Below are positions 22,251 through 28,650 of a stretch of 28,650 nt of DNA, one piece after another; the first letter of the stretch is position 1, and every line of letters begins with the position of its first letter. The stretch is from a virus, in IMG/VR virus record IMGVR_UViG_3300010885_020133, positions 1 through 28,650 of that record; one strand, given 5' to 3'. A model generated the notes under the pieces. The model ran no database searches. It saw nothing but the letters and a program-made list of their open reading frames with translations, and was not told the origin of the DNA. The translations under genes were made by a program, and so were the position numbers.

Positions 22251-23891
22251 TTAGAATGGCATATAGTAATCTCTATATGGAACTTGTTTTAATTCAATTG
22301 TATATTGGAATATTCTTTGATACTTCTGAAGATATTCCTTAACCTCTTTATTTTGAACTGTACATGGAATCAAATATGGATAGATTGCATTTTGATTTGT
22401 ACCAGGAAGCCAATTGTCCATTATCATATAAACATAAGGGGACAATAGTAAATCCTCAACAACTGCCACATCATTCTGATTCATAAATTGTGAATCAACT
22501 GTAACAATCTCTTCTGAATCACCATAGAATACTGTCTCACTTGAATCATATGATTGTCTGTTCCACCAAGAAGTATTTAATGACTTCTGTTGGTTATAAG
22601 TTTTTCTATTTGCGTTATATTTCTTTGTATACTTTTTTGTGAATGTGTATGTATCCCAAATACCTTGTCTGTTCATGAATAGGAACGATACAGGGTCATT
22701 AAAACATTCATCCCCTACCATCTTATACTGAACGATTTCAGACACTCCATTGACATCGTAATCAATTCCTGAACAAGAGTTTGACAAGAAGATTGCAACA
22801 TCAGAATCAGTTCTAACATTGGGGTTTGGTTTGAATATACCATAAGCAATTCTTTGTTGAAGAAATGAATACGGTGCTACGGTTTGAGCGTTTGCTCTTG
22901 CTGTAAAATCTATTGGATTGGTTTGTATTGCATCGTAGTTATACTGACCATTAGTTTGTGACTTCTGTAAGTATGCTATTGCTGATACATTGTCTGTGTT
23001 GTTAAATAAAGGATTTCCCCCATACATAAATCCTACGATGATAGGACATTTGTAATAGTGAGTTCTAAATCTTGTTTGATAAACATTAGAACCAAGAATA
23101 GTCATGGGGATTGTCTCTGTTCCAAAGGTCGACATAAATTGTCCTGTTGAACCAGTAGACATTTCATAGTCATAAACTTTTGTATTGAGATAGTTGTATT
23201 GACCATTCAGGTTTGTTGCTGAATAGTAATACTTCTGTGATAGTTGTTTGTTGTCTTGAACACCAGGATAAATCATCACACCATAAGGTTGGTTAGATGC
23301 GTCATCAATACTAAGTGCTGAACCTGGTGTGTATCCTGTATAAGCAGAATAGTTGATAGGTATTTGTGTGATTGTACCAGCACTGGTTGTGTATTGTACT
23401 CCGAATAAACAACGGTATTCATTTATCTGATAGATGTTTTGAAATCCTTCATAACCACCGTTAAATCCATTGGAGAATGAGATTGTTGATGTTCTATCAT
23501 TAACGATTGTTGCTTGAGAAGTTAATCCTGTCGTGGTTGTTGTTTGTGAATTGGCATATTGAACCAAGTATGGATTCATTATTTCACCACCTGTATTTCC
23601 TGAAACATATCCCCCCAAATTTCTTGGGTTCTGTGATGTTAGGTTATAGACGATGGTCTCAACACTGAAAATACAATTTCCAAATTGATTAGATGGAACT
23701 AATAATCTTCCAACTTTGCCAGAATCTTGAACATTACCTTTATCGTTTCTATAAGGGTTCTTATAAATGTCCACTACCAATCTGATGTCAGTAAATGCGG
23801 AATAGTCACCTAACTCAACATTCCATGTATGGTCCGAGTGAGTTGGGGTTACTCCCAATGGCATTTGTTTTATTTTAATTTCTAAACTCAT
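22251..23891 (-). CDS. Tail structural protein of unknown family
   Basis: This 546-aa protein starts MSLEIKIKQMPLGVTPTHSD and continues with beta-rich sequence containing YSAFTDIRLVVDIYKNPYRN, IFSVETIVYNLTS and GFNGGYEGFQNIYQINEYRC. The C-terminal third is rich in Tyr, Trp and Gln (YNANRKTYNQQKSLNTSWWN, QSYDSSETVFYGDSEEIVTV, DDLLLSPY-like VEDLLLSPYVYMIMDN) and ends IELKQVPYRDYYMPF. The start is preceded by an AGGAG-like stretch very close to the ATG, unusual here. It lies between a gp10-like connector and the 1287-aa tail protein, with 3-4 nt gaps, so a distal-tail or baseplate component is likely. I do not recognise a named family. Confidence 0.6.
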   Translation of the reverse strand: MSLEIKIKQMPLGVTPTHSDHTWNVELGDYSAFTDIRLVVDIYKNPYRNDKGNVQDSGKVGRLLVPSNQFGNCIFSVETIVYNLTSQNPRNLGGYVSGNTGGEIMNPYLVQYANSQTTTTTGLTSQATIVNDRTSTISFSNGFNGGYEGFQNIYQINEYRCLFGVQYTTSAGTITQIPINYSAYTGYTPGSALSIDDASNQPYGVMIYPGVQDNKQLSQKYYYSATNLNGQYNYLNTKVYDYEMSTGSTGQFMSTFGTETIPMTILGSNVYQTRFRTHYYKCPIIVGFMYGGNPLFNNTDNVSAIAYLQKSQTNGQYNYDAIQTNPIDFTARANAQTVAPYSFLQQRIAYGIFKPNPNVRTDSDVAIFLSNSCSGIDYDVNGVSEIVQYKMVGDECFNDPVSFLFMNRQGIWDTYTFTKKYTKKYNANRKTYNQQKSLNTSWWNRQSYDSSETVFYGDSEEIVTVDSQFMNQNDVAVVEDLLLSPYVYMIMDNWLPGTNQNAIYPYLIPCTVQNKEVKEYLQKYQRIFQYTIELKQVPYRDYYMPF

Positions 23892-23895
23892 TCTC

Positions 23896-24507
23896 CTAAG
23901 TTATTTTAACATATTCGCTTGTTGGAATACTTTTAATTGATTCTTCTATTGTTTGCTCAACGAATAGGTTTATATCTTCAGCAACATTCTTGAAGAATTG
24001 CTCTCCCGCTGCTCTCAAATCAGGTGGTAAGTTTCTTGGAAAATCAGCAAACATATTTTCAAGACCACCTAATCCTTTATCATAAATATTGGCAGGCTTA
24101 ATACCAAACTTAAAAATGTTTCTTTGTATAGCAAATGCCATACTTAAATTCCCACCCTTTTTGAATCTACCCTGTTCGTTTCTAAATCTAACACCTCTAA
24201 TCTTAATCCAATCTAATATTGGTTTGATTGGAACTAACTTCTTTCCTGCTTGTCTACCCATGTTGACATAAGGAAAATAATCAGCATAACTTAAAACAGC
24301 AACTGGTCCTTGAGCGGTGTTTGTAACACTACCTTTGATTGAATTATATAACTGACCTGAAGCGACCTTATTACCAACTCCCCTTTGTGTTCCTCCACCT
24401 GTATAACCAGGAGCATAGGGGAATTGTTTTTTTGCTATTTCTTCTTTGATATAGTTTACAAACTTATCAATCAATAACTGTAAAGCCTCTTCTGTTAATT
24501 CGTACAT
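23896..24507 (-). CDS. HK97 gp10-like tail completion / connector protein (putative)
   Basis: This 203-aa protein contains VASGQLYNSIKGSVTNTAQG, then LSYADYFPYVNMGRQAGKKL, VPIKPILDWIKIRGVRFRN and LSMAFAIQRNIFKFGIKPAN. The order G.L..SI ... Y..Y...GR ... P...I..WI..KG ... A..I...I...GI.P is typical of the HK97 gp10-like family and related tail-completion or minor tail proteins of Bacteroidota phages. It lacks a membrane segment, and the last about 40 residues are helical and acidic. In phages this family joins the tail to the head or caps the tail. The gene is separated from its neighbours by 1 and 4 nt, suggesting joint translation. Confidence 0.65.
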   Translation of the reverse strand: MYELTEEALQLLIDKFVNYIKEEIAKKQFPYAPGYTGGGTQRGVGNKVASGQLYNSIKGSVTNTAQGPVAVLSYADYFPYVNMGRQAGKKLVPIKPILDWIKIRGVRFRNEQGRFKKGGNLSMAFAIQRNIFKFGIKPANIYDKGLGGLENMFADFPRNLPPDLRAAGEQFFKNVAEDINLFVEQTIEESIKSIPTSEYVKIT

Positions 24508-24508
24508 A

Positions 24509-25312
24509 TTATCTTATCGTGTGTAATATAAATCCGTAAGTTGGTACTGTTCCCAAGTTGTCTATTGTCGCTCCTTGTATTTGTGCTGCGGTAAATGTTG
24601 ATGGGAAACCTCCTGTTAATGATGAATAATATGTTGCGTTGGTTATACCTGCGTTTGCCTCTTGTGGTTGGTTATAGACATTCGCATTACTTAAAGTTGC
24701 TGTAAATCCTAAAAACAGTCCATTAAACACAAATTGGTTTGCAGATGCAGGAGAACCAGCAGGTCTAAAGGTTGGGTTTGAACCACTATTCTTAATTCTA
24801 TAAAGGAAGAATATTGGACCTCCACCAACTCCACTAAATGAGAATGTTGTTGCAGATGTTTTAATACCTATTGTTGATGGGTCAACAATTCCTGATAGAA
24901 TTAAATCTTTTGGGGCCATACCTCTACCTGTTACAACTTGAGGTGTATAAAACGCCCATTGAAGTATGTCTCCTGTTGTTGTTGCAGTTAAGATATTCAT
25001 TGTGAATGCAGAATAATCTGCTACACCTGCATCAAAAAATAATTGTGAAACGAAACCAGCGTTCTGTATATTGATTGGTACAGTTGCTGCTGCACTCATT
25101 CCATTACCATAAAATTCATTTCTGATATTATAACTGTTTAGAGTAAGAATCCCTCCACCGAATAATTGTCCTTGACCGATTAAAGAACCTGTATTATTTC
25201 CAAGCCCATCAGTAATTGCTTGAGGAGTTGTTGTAACACCAGTTGTTGCGGTGTTTAGATTTAATAATCCAGGATATGTGGATTGTATTGTTTGTCCTGA
25301 TAAATTAGCCAT
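24509..25312 (-). CDS. Tail appendage-like protein (putative fibre or receptor-binding component)
   Basis: This 267-aa, Gly/Ser/Thr/Asn-rich protein starts MANLSGQTIQSTYPGLLNLN, then ITDGLGNNTGSLIGQGQLFG. This opening (I...Y.GLL ... [IV].DG.GN..[GP]L..G) is typical of tail fibres or appendages in Bacteroidota phages, including crAss-like ones, where it attaches the appendage to the virion. The remainder is predicted beta-rich with repeated aromatic and Gly patterns (FSFSGVGGGPIFFLYRIKNS, GSPASANQFVFNGLFLGF) and low charge, as in trimeric fibres or beta-sandwich tips. It has no Thr-Pro linker, unlike its neighbours. Receptor binding is inferred from the opening motif and composition. Confidence 0.55.
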   Translation of the reverse strand: MANLSGQTIQSTYPGLLNLNTATTGVTTTPQAITDGLGNNTGSLIGQGQLFGGGILTLNSYNIRNEFYGNGMSAAATVPINIQNAGFVSQLFFDAGVADYSAFTMNILTATTTGDILQWAFYTPQVVTGRGMAPKDLILSGIVDPSTIGIKTSATTFSFSGVGGGPIFFLYRIKNSGSNPTFRPAGSPASANQFVFNGLFLGFTATLSNANVYNQPQEANAGITNATYYSSLTGGFPSTFTAAQIQGATIDNLGTVPTYGFILHTIR

Positions 25313-25334
25313 ATTAAGTCATTTTAATTTTTAA

Positions 25335-27461
25335 TTATATTGTATTCCATACACCTGTTTCGTTATTCCAATTTGTTGAATTAGTATTCCATTTCTGATT
25401 TGCAGGTCTCGTAACACTTGGTGTTGGTGTTGATGTCGGTGTTCCTGCTGGTCTTGTTGGAGACGGAGTTGGAGTATTTGTTCCTGTTTGTGTATTGGTA
25501 GGAGTTTGAGTTTGTGTCTGTGTATTTGTTGGCGTAGGTGTTGGAGTTCCACTCGCTGTTTGTGTAGGAGTAGAAGTTAATGTTGTAGTTGGAGTTGTTG
25601 TTTGTGTAGGAGTTTGAGTTGGGGTTGGTGTACTTGTTTCTGTACTTGTTGGAGTAGCAGTTAATGTTGTTGTAGTTGTTGGCGTAGGTGTACTTGTCTC
25701 CGTATTTGTTGGAGTCATTGTAGGTGTCTCGCTTGGGGTTTGAGTTGGTGTTTCTGTATTTGTTGGTGTAGGCGTAGCAGTTGATGTCTCCGTATTAGTT
25801 GGAGTCATTGTAGGTGTATTACTTGGTGTTTGTGTATTTGTATTTGTTGGTGTCTGTGTAGGTGTTCCTGTATTTGTAGGTGTAACAGATGCTGTCGGTG
25901 TAATAGTAGGAGTAACAGTAGGAGTTGGAGTTGAGAATGAATCAAATGCTGCATCACATCTGTTAAGAGGTGTCATCACTTGTATCTTAAACTCTGCTGT
26001 CCATCCCCCTAACAAGTCATCATACTTTTCTAAGAATGGAACACATACTGTTGGTGTATCCAAATAGTATTCGTTATTGAAATTACCTAATGAATCAGTC
26101 ACAGATAATCTGAACTGACCGATAATATCATCCATGATTTGATTGGTGTCAGATAGAACATCAATCTGATTGGCTAAATCTCTTTCAATAATATCAGCAA
26201 CAATAACGGTGAATGAATAAACCATATCACCAAAGTTCTGTTCAACCTCACCAGGAACAACATACATCAATGGATAGATTGGGGCATTGAATGAAGTGTT
26301 TTCTTCTTTGTCTCTTGATTCGGTCCAATAGGTAAAGTCCTCAACTGAACCAAACCCAAATGAGTTCAATTGTTTGTGGTGGTCTGCAAGTAATCTAAAG
26401 TCATCATGGAATGTCTTGAAGTTAATACCTGCAAGATGTTGAATAGGTGTACCAGTGAATGGTTCGTAGGCAGCAGAACATCTATCTAAAGATGTCATTG
26501 TCTTAATCTTGAATAGACCATTCCAACCGTTTAATAAGTCATCCATCTTTTCAAGGAATGGGGTACATACAACAGCATCATCAAGATAGTATCTGTCATT
26601 ATAGTTCCCCAAATCTTTTGTTACAGACAATCTAAATTGAGATATTACATCCTGTAAGATTTGTAGTGTATCTGAACTGATGTCAACTTGGTTTGCCAAA
26701 TCTCTTTCAAGTATGTCTGATACAATCACATTCATATTCCATGTCTTGTATCTCAAATCATTGTCAACTTGAGATGGAACAACATATAACAATGGATAGT
26801 ATGGAGCATTGAATGAGGTATTATCTTCTCTGTCTCTTTGTTGTGTCCAATAAGATAATTGATTCACATCCCCCAATCCAAATGAATTAAGTTGTTTGTG
26901 AAGGTTGGCTAATTTTGAAAAGTCATCAGCAACAGATTTGAAGTTAATCTGTTTCGGTGTTGAACTTGGGGTTGGTGATGGTGGTATTGGTGTGGCAGTA
27001 GGAGTTGGACTTAAACCTGGTGTTAAAGTTGGAGTGGGTGTTTGTGTTGGAGTTTTTGTTGGTGTAGGGGTCTCTGTATTAGTTGGAGTGTTTGTCGGTG
27101 TCTCTGTGTTTGTAGGAGTTACAGATGGTGTTACTGCTGCTCCTGTTGCAGTAGGTGTTGGAGTTGGTTGAACATTACAACCATTGAATCCTCCACCTTG
27201 AGGAAATCCACCAATAACATACCAAGTAGCATAATTATTTGGTTGCATTTCATTTGAATAGTATCCATCACCAACAGGGATTGTTAAACCAGCATCAGCA
27301 AACAATTGTTGAGATGTTGTAATACAAGGCCAACAAGTTAGAGGTAAACATGGGTCACACTGACCTGGTGCCACATCAGCATAGATAAGAAAATATGGAC
27401 CAATTTCACATGCATCATTTTGTGTTGATGCTGAAGAAACCAAAAATGATATTACACTCAT
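25335..27461 (-). CDS. Modular virion protein with duplicated central domain and Thr-Pro tails
   Basis: This 708-aa protein has an N-terminal Cys-containing domain (about 1-97; [38 protein letters not shown]), a Thr-Pro linker (97-170), then two related copies of an about 165-residue domain (173-335 and 347-510). Both copies carry [39 protein letters not shown]...LGN and PFLEK.DDLL.GW...FKI. A long Thr-Pro tract follows (511-690), ending with [19 protein letters not shown]. The duplicated domain resembles a phage protein of Bacteroidota phages whose role I cannot name; it could be a tail or neck component. The gene starts inside the stop of the chaperone-like gene (ATGA). The combination of a small-domain protein with adhesin-like stalks is unusual. 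Confidence 0.65.
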   Translation of the reverse strand: MSVISFLVSSASTQNDACEIGPYFLIYADVAPGQCDPCLPLTCWPCITTSQQLFADAGLTIPVGDGYYSNEMQPNNYATWYVIGGFPQGGGFNGCNVQPTPTPTATGAAVTPSVTPTNTETPTNTPTNTETPTPTKTPTQTPTPTLTPGLSPTPTATPIPPSPTPSSTPKQINFKSVADDFSKLANLHKQLNSFGLGDVNQLSYWTQQRDREDNTSFNAPYYPLLYVVPSQVDNDLRYKTWNMNVIVSDILERDLANQVDISSDTLQILQDVISQFRLSVTKDLGNYNDRYYLDDAVVCTPFLEKMDDLLNGWNGLFKIKTMTSLDRCSAAYEPFTGTPIQHLAGINFKTFHDDFRLLADHHKQLNSFGFGSVEDFTYWTESRDKEENTSFNAPIYPLMYVVPGEVEQNFGDMVYSFTVIVADIIERDLANQIDVLSDTNQIMDDIIGQFRLSVTDSLGNFNNEYYLDTPTVCVPFLEKYDDLLGGWTAEFKIQVMTPLNRCDAAFDSFSTPTPTVTPTITPTASVTPTNTGTPTQTPTNTNTQTPSNTPTMTPTNTETSTATPTPTNTETPTQTPSETPTMTPTNTETSTPTPTTTTTLTATPTSTETSTPTPTQTPTQTTTPTTTLTSTPTQTASGTPTPTPTNTQTQTQTPTNTQTGTNTPTPSPTRPAGTPTSTPTPSVTRPANQKWNTNSTNWNNETGVWNTI
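25392..25931 (-). repeat. Long Thr-Pro repeat-coding tract (708-aa protein, C-terminal)
   Basis: The tract codes for residues about 511-690, the longest in this window, with units such as [35 protein letters not shown] and [21 protein letters not shown] occurs twice. On the + strand it is dominated by GTTGGNGT-type hexamers. Confidence 0.9.
25932..26423 (-). repeat. Duplicated domain of the 708-aa protein, copy 2
   Basis: This codes for residues about 347-510 and aligns with 26457-26945 along its length ([20 protein letters not shown] against [20 protein letters not shown]). The duplication is old enough for many substitutions. Confidence 0.85.
26457..26945 (-). repeat. Duplicated domain of the 708-aa protein, copy 1
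   Basis: This codes for residues about 173-335 and is the partner of 25932-26423. Confidence 0.85.
26952..27173 (-). repeat. Thr-Pro repeat-coding tract (708-aa protein, N-terminal)
   Basis: The tract codes for residues about 97-170, with [19 protein letters not shown] and [13 protein letters not shown] units. On the + strand it is very rich in G and T. Confidence 0.88.
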
Positions 27462-28222
27462 TTAGAAACTAACTTTTTTATTTTGCTCACGAGCGATTTT
27501 ATCCCTTTCGTTATTAAAGTCAATAAGGTAAGAGAGATGATTAAAGGCAGCGACAAGAGGAAGACGAGTAACCTCATCAACTTGCCAGACTTTGTTTTCG
27601 GCGAGGAAAGAAATTGTGTGATAGTATCCCCAAAACTTGCCAAAACTATTCGGGTTTTCATTATCGTCCACATCAATTTGTTCTTGGAATAAAGCAGCAT
27701 AATTTCTTGTAATCCCTTCTCTAAATTTGATAAAAAAAAAAGCGACCCTTCAATATATTTAACTGGTAAATCTTTGAATGATTCAATTCTTTTCTTGAAG
27801 TTAGAATCAGAATATTCTGTTCCATCCTCAATGTATAAATAGGCAGCCAACTCGTTCAAGTTCGCAATTCTATATGACTCATCTTTTTTAAGGAATGTAT
27901 CAATGTCAACAAACTGACCGAATGATATGTTGTGAACATCTACAATCTTGTATTTGATTCCTTTGTGTTCAAACTCTTGTACAAGTTCTTTGGATTCTTT
28001 ATTCAACCATCTGAATAATTGATTACCCACCAAGTTGATTGTACCAGCATCTGTCTTCAATACTTCATCATAAGATAAACCTGTTGCTTGCTGAATCATT
28101 TTGACATACATTTCTTCCTCAGTTAGAATGTCTTTAAGTTTCATAACATCGGACCATGATTCAATCGTTGGTTCAGATAGTTTATACTTTTTTCCTTTGT
28201 GTTCAATTTCGGCTGTAATCAT
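27458..28222 (-). CDS. Tail assembly chaperone-like protein with a T10 frameshift site
   Basis: The zero-frame product is 254 aa. Residues 1-163 look like a well-formed phage chaperone-like protein with two related halves ([40 protein letters not shown]), then [35 protein letters not shown]. At 27732-27741 there is a run of ten T containing the slippery heptamer T TTT TTA (27737-27731) in the correct frame. Beyond it, the zero frame gives a hydrophobic, basic tail ([20 protein letters not shown]). The -1 frame gives 89 further residues ending at 27462, with [40 protein letters not shown] and QNKKVSF, which look much more like ordinary protein. The true product may therefore be the 253-aa frameshift form. 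Either programmed frameshifting or a one-base homopolymer error could explain this. The chaperone label is moderate. Confidence 0.6.
   Translation of the reverse strand: MITAEIEHKGKKYKLSEPTIESWSDVMKLKDILTEEEMYVKMIQQATGLSYDEVLKTDAGTINLVGNQLFRWLNKESKELVQEFEHKGIKYKIVDVHNISFGQFVDIDTFLKKDESYRIANLNELAAYLYIEDGTEYSDSNFKKRIESFKDLPVKYIEGSLFFLSNLEKGLQEIMLLYSKNKLMWTIMKTRIVLASFGDTITQFLSSPKTKSGKLMRLLVFLLSLPLIISLTLLTLITKGIKSLVSKIKKLVSK
27731..27741 (-). other. T10 homopolymer with U UUU UUA slippery heptamer
   Basis: On the - strand, the sequence reads CTT TTT TTT TTA in the zero frame, so T TTT TTA occupies 27737-27731 in the X XXY YYZ register. This is the same heptamer as in the HIV-1 gag-pol shift and can also allow polymerase slippage. 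No clear downstream stem is seen within about 40 nt. Confidence 0.6.
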
Positions 28223-28263
28223 AACTTATATTATTAAATATCTTTTATTGGGGTTTCTCATTT

Positions 28264-28650
28264 TTAATAAACGAAGACACCAGTGTTTCTCATCTGTTTC
28301 ATTTGAAGAACATATCTTATCGCATCAATGATGTGGTTGTTTCTATCTTCAGGTTCATCAAGGTTATTACCGTTCTTATCATTCTTCCATACATAAGAGT
28401 TTAATTCTTCCAATAAGTTCTTTGAGTTGTTGTTGATAAAGAAGTTTGTTCTTTTGATTTGGTCAATCCCTGACAGGATGGTGTCCTTCTTTACTGGCTT
28501 TGCATTTATCCCATTTCTTGACATCTCCGATATTGCTTGGGGGTTTGCACTATCACAGATAAAATCATCCGTTAAATTCAATCCTAAGTCCTTTATCTTG
28601 TAAATAAAGTCAGGGATGGTTACATTCCTCAGGTATAACAATTCCTCACA
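28264..28650 (-). CDS. Terminase large subunit, C-terminal nuclease part (5' end outside window)
   Basis: The frame is open to the right edge (CEELLYLRNVTIPDF at the start), giving at least 128 residues; the ATPase half lies outside the window. Features of the RNase H-like nuclease domain are visible: FICDSANPQAISEMSRNGIN, with the conserved Asp in a D-x-A context, AKPVKKDTILSGIDQIKR, then NLLEELNSYVWKND and the C-terminal acidic motif EDRNNHIIDAIRYVLQMKQM. The D-x-A, K-x-x-I-x-x-GI and H-x-[IA]-DAIRY pattern is typical of TerL proteins. The enzyme cuts concatemeric DNA during packaging into the prohead and works with the portal, which in this genome is encoded about 21 kb away. No small terminase gene is within the window. 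Confidence 0.88.
   Translation of the reverse strand, partial: CEELLYLRNVTIPDFIYKIKDLGLNLTDDFICDSANPQAISEMSRNGINAKPVKKDTILSGIDQIKRTNFFINNNSKNLLEELNSYVWKNDKNGNNLDEPEDRNNHIIDAIRYVLQMKQMRNTGVFVY

Noticed and set aside
25392-27173. Short periodic repeats that might be a CRISPR array
   Set aside because: The period is about 6-12 bases without unique spacers, and the repeats translate cleanly as Thr-Pro linkers in frame with flanking domains.
26905-27257. Open frames on the + strand with Val-Gly and Cys-Trp repeats
   Set aside because: They are mirror readings of the Thr-Pro tract on the other strand; their composition is explained by the repeat and they have no sensible start context.
28101-28331. 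+ strand open frame across the gap between terminase and the chaperone-like gene
   Set aside because: It overlaps both - strand genes and has an unremarkable hydrophobic and Ser-rich composition without a promoter.

Overview
This 28.65 kb window is a piece of a tailed-phage (Caudoviricetes) genome, or possibly a prophage. It is AT-rich and almost entirely coding. It holds the C-terminus of the large terminase, a PBSX-like portal, an XkdF-type prohead protease, a scaffold-like protein, a major capsid protein, a tape measure protein and a set of tail and adhesin proteins. I see no integrase, repressor, tRNA, rRNA or bacterial housekeeping gene. A Bacteroidota host is likely: starts mostly lack Shine-Dalgarno sequences and sit behind A/T-rich leaders, several small genes carry the Bacteroidota -7 box TAnnTTTG (two with TTTG exactly 19 bp upstream), and the portal, XkdF and capsid sequences resemble those of Bacteroidota phages. 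The host assignment is inference.

Layout. At the left edge there is the tail of one + strand gene (3-89) and one complete + strand gene for a six-cysteine protein (247-678). Everything else is on the - strand, so transcription runs from right to left. In that order: terminase C-terminus (28650-28264); a tail-assembly-chaperone-like gene with a T10 frameshift site (28222-27458); a large protein with a duplicated domain and Pro/Thr linkers (27461-25335); a tail appendage protein, a gp10-like connector and two large tail proteins (25312-18384); two Pro/Thr-linker adhesin-like proteins (18362-14657); a 55-aa ORF; the tape measure (14490-12208); protease, scaffold and major capsid (12169-8535); a tube-like protein, a minor structural protein, the portal and a connector (8452-5608); a membrane/coiled-coil protein, a histidine-rich helical protein and a Cys-rich protein (5606-3989). 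After a terminator come four short overlapping or closely spaced genes (3768-2998), another terminator, six small and mostly acidic genes (2843-1160), and a membrane protein (1106-708) that ends in a terminator facing the + strand gene.

How the parts work together. The right 24 kb is a near-continuous virion assembly block with 1-4 nt overlaps between many genes. Portal and terminase are about 21 kb apart, and the tail module lies between terminase and capsid, which is not the usual terminase-portal-protease-capsid-tail order. The left 3.8 kb is a small-gene region divided by strand-specific terminators and repeated promoter/leader cassettes.

Most notable observations: (1) a U UUU UUA slippery heptamer inside a T10 run in the chaperone-like gene, with two long alternative C-termini ending 4 nt apart; (2) Thr-Pro repeat linkers shared by four virion genes; (3) repeated promoter/leader cassettes in front of small acidic genes; (4) two operon ends sharing a related hairpin followed by a terminator; (5) an XkdF protease apparently split by two inserted domains. 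All function calls rest on reading the sequence by eye; no database search was run.
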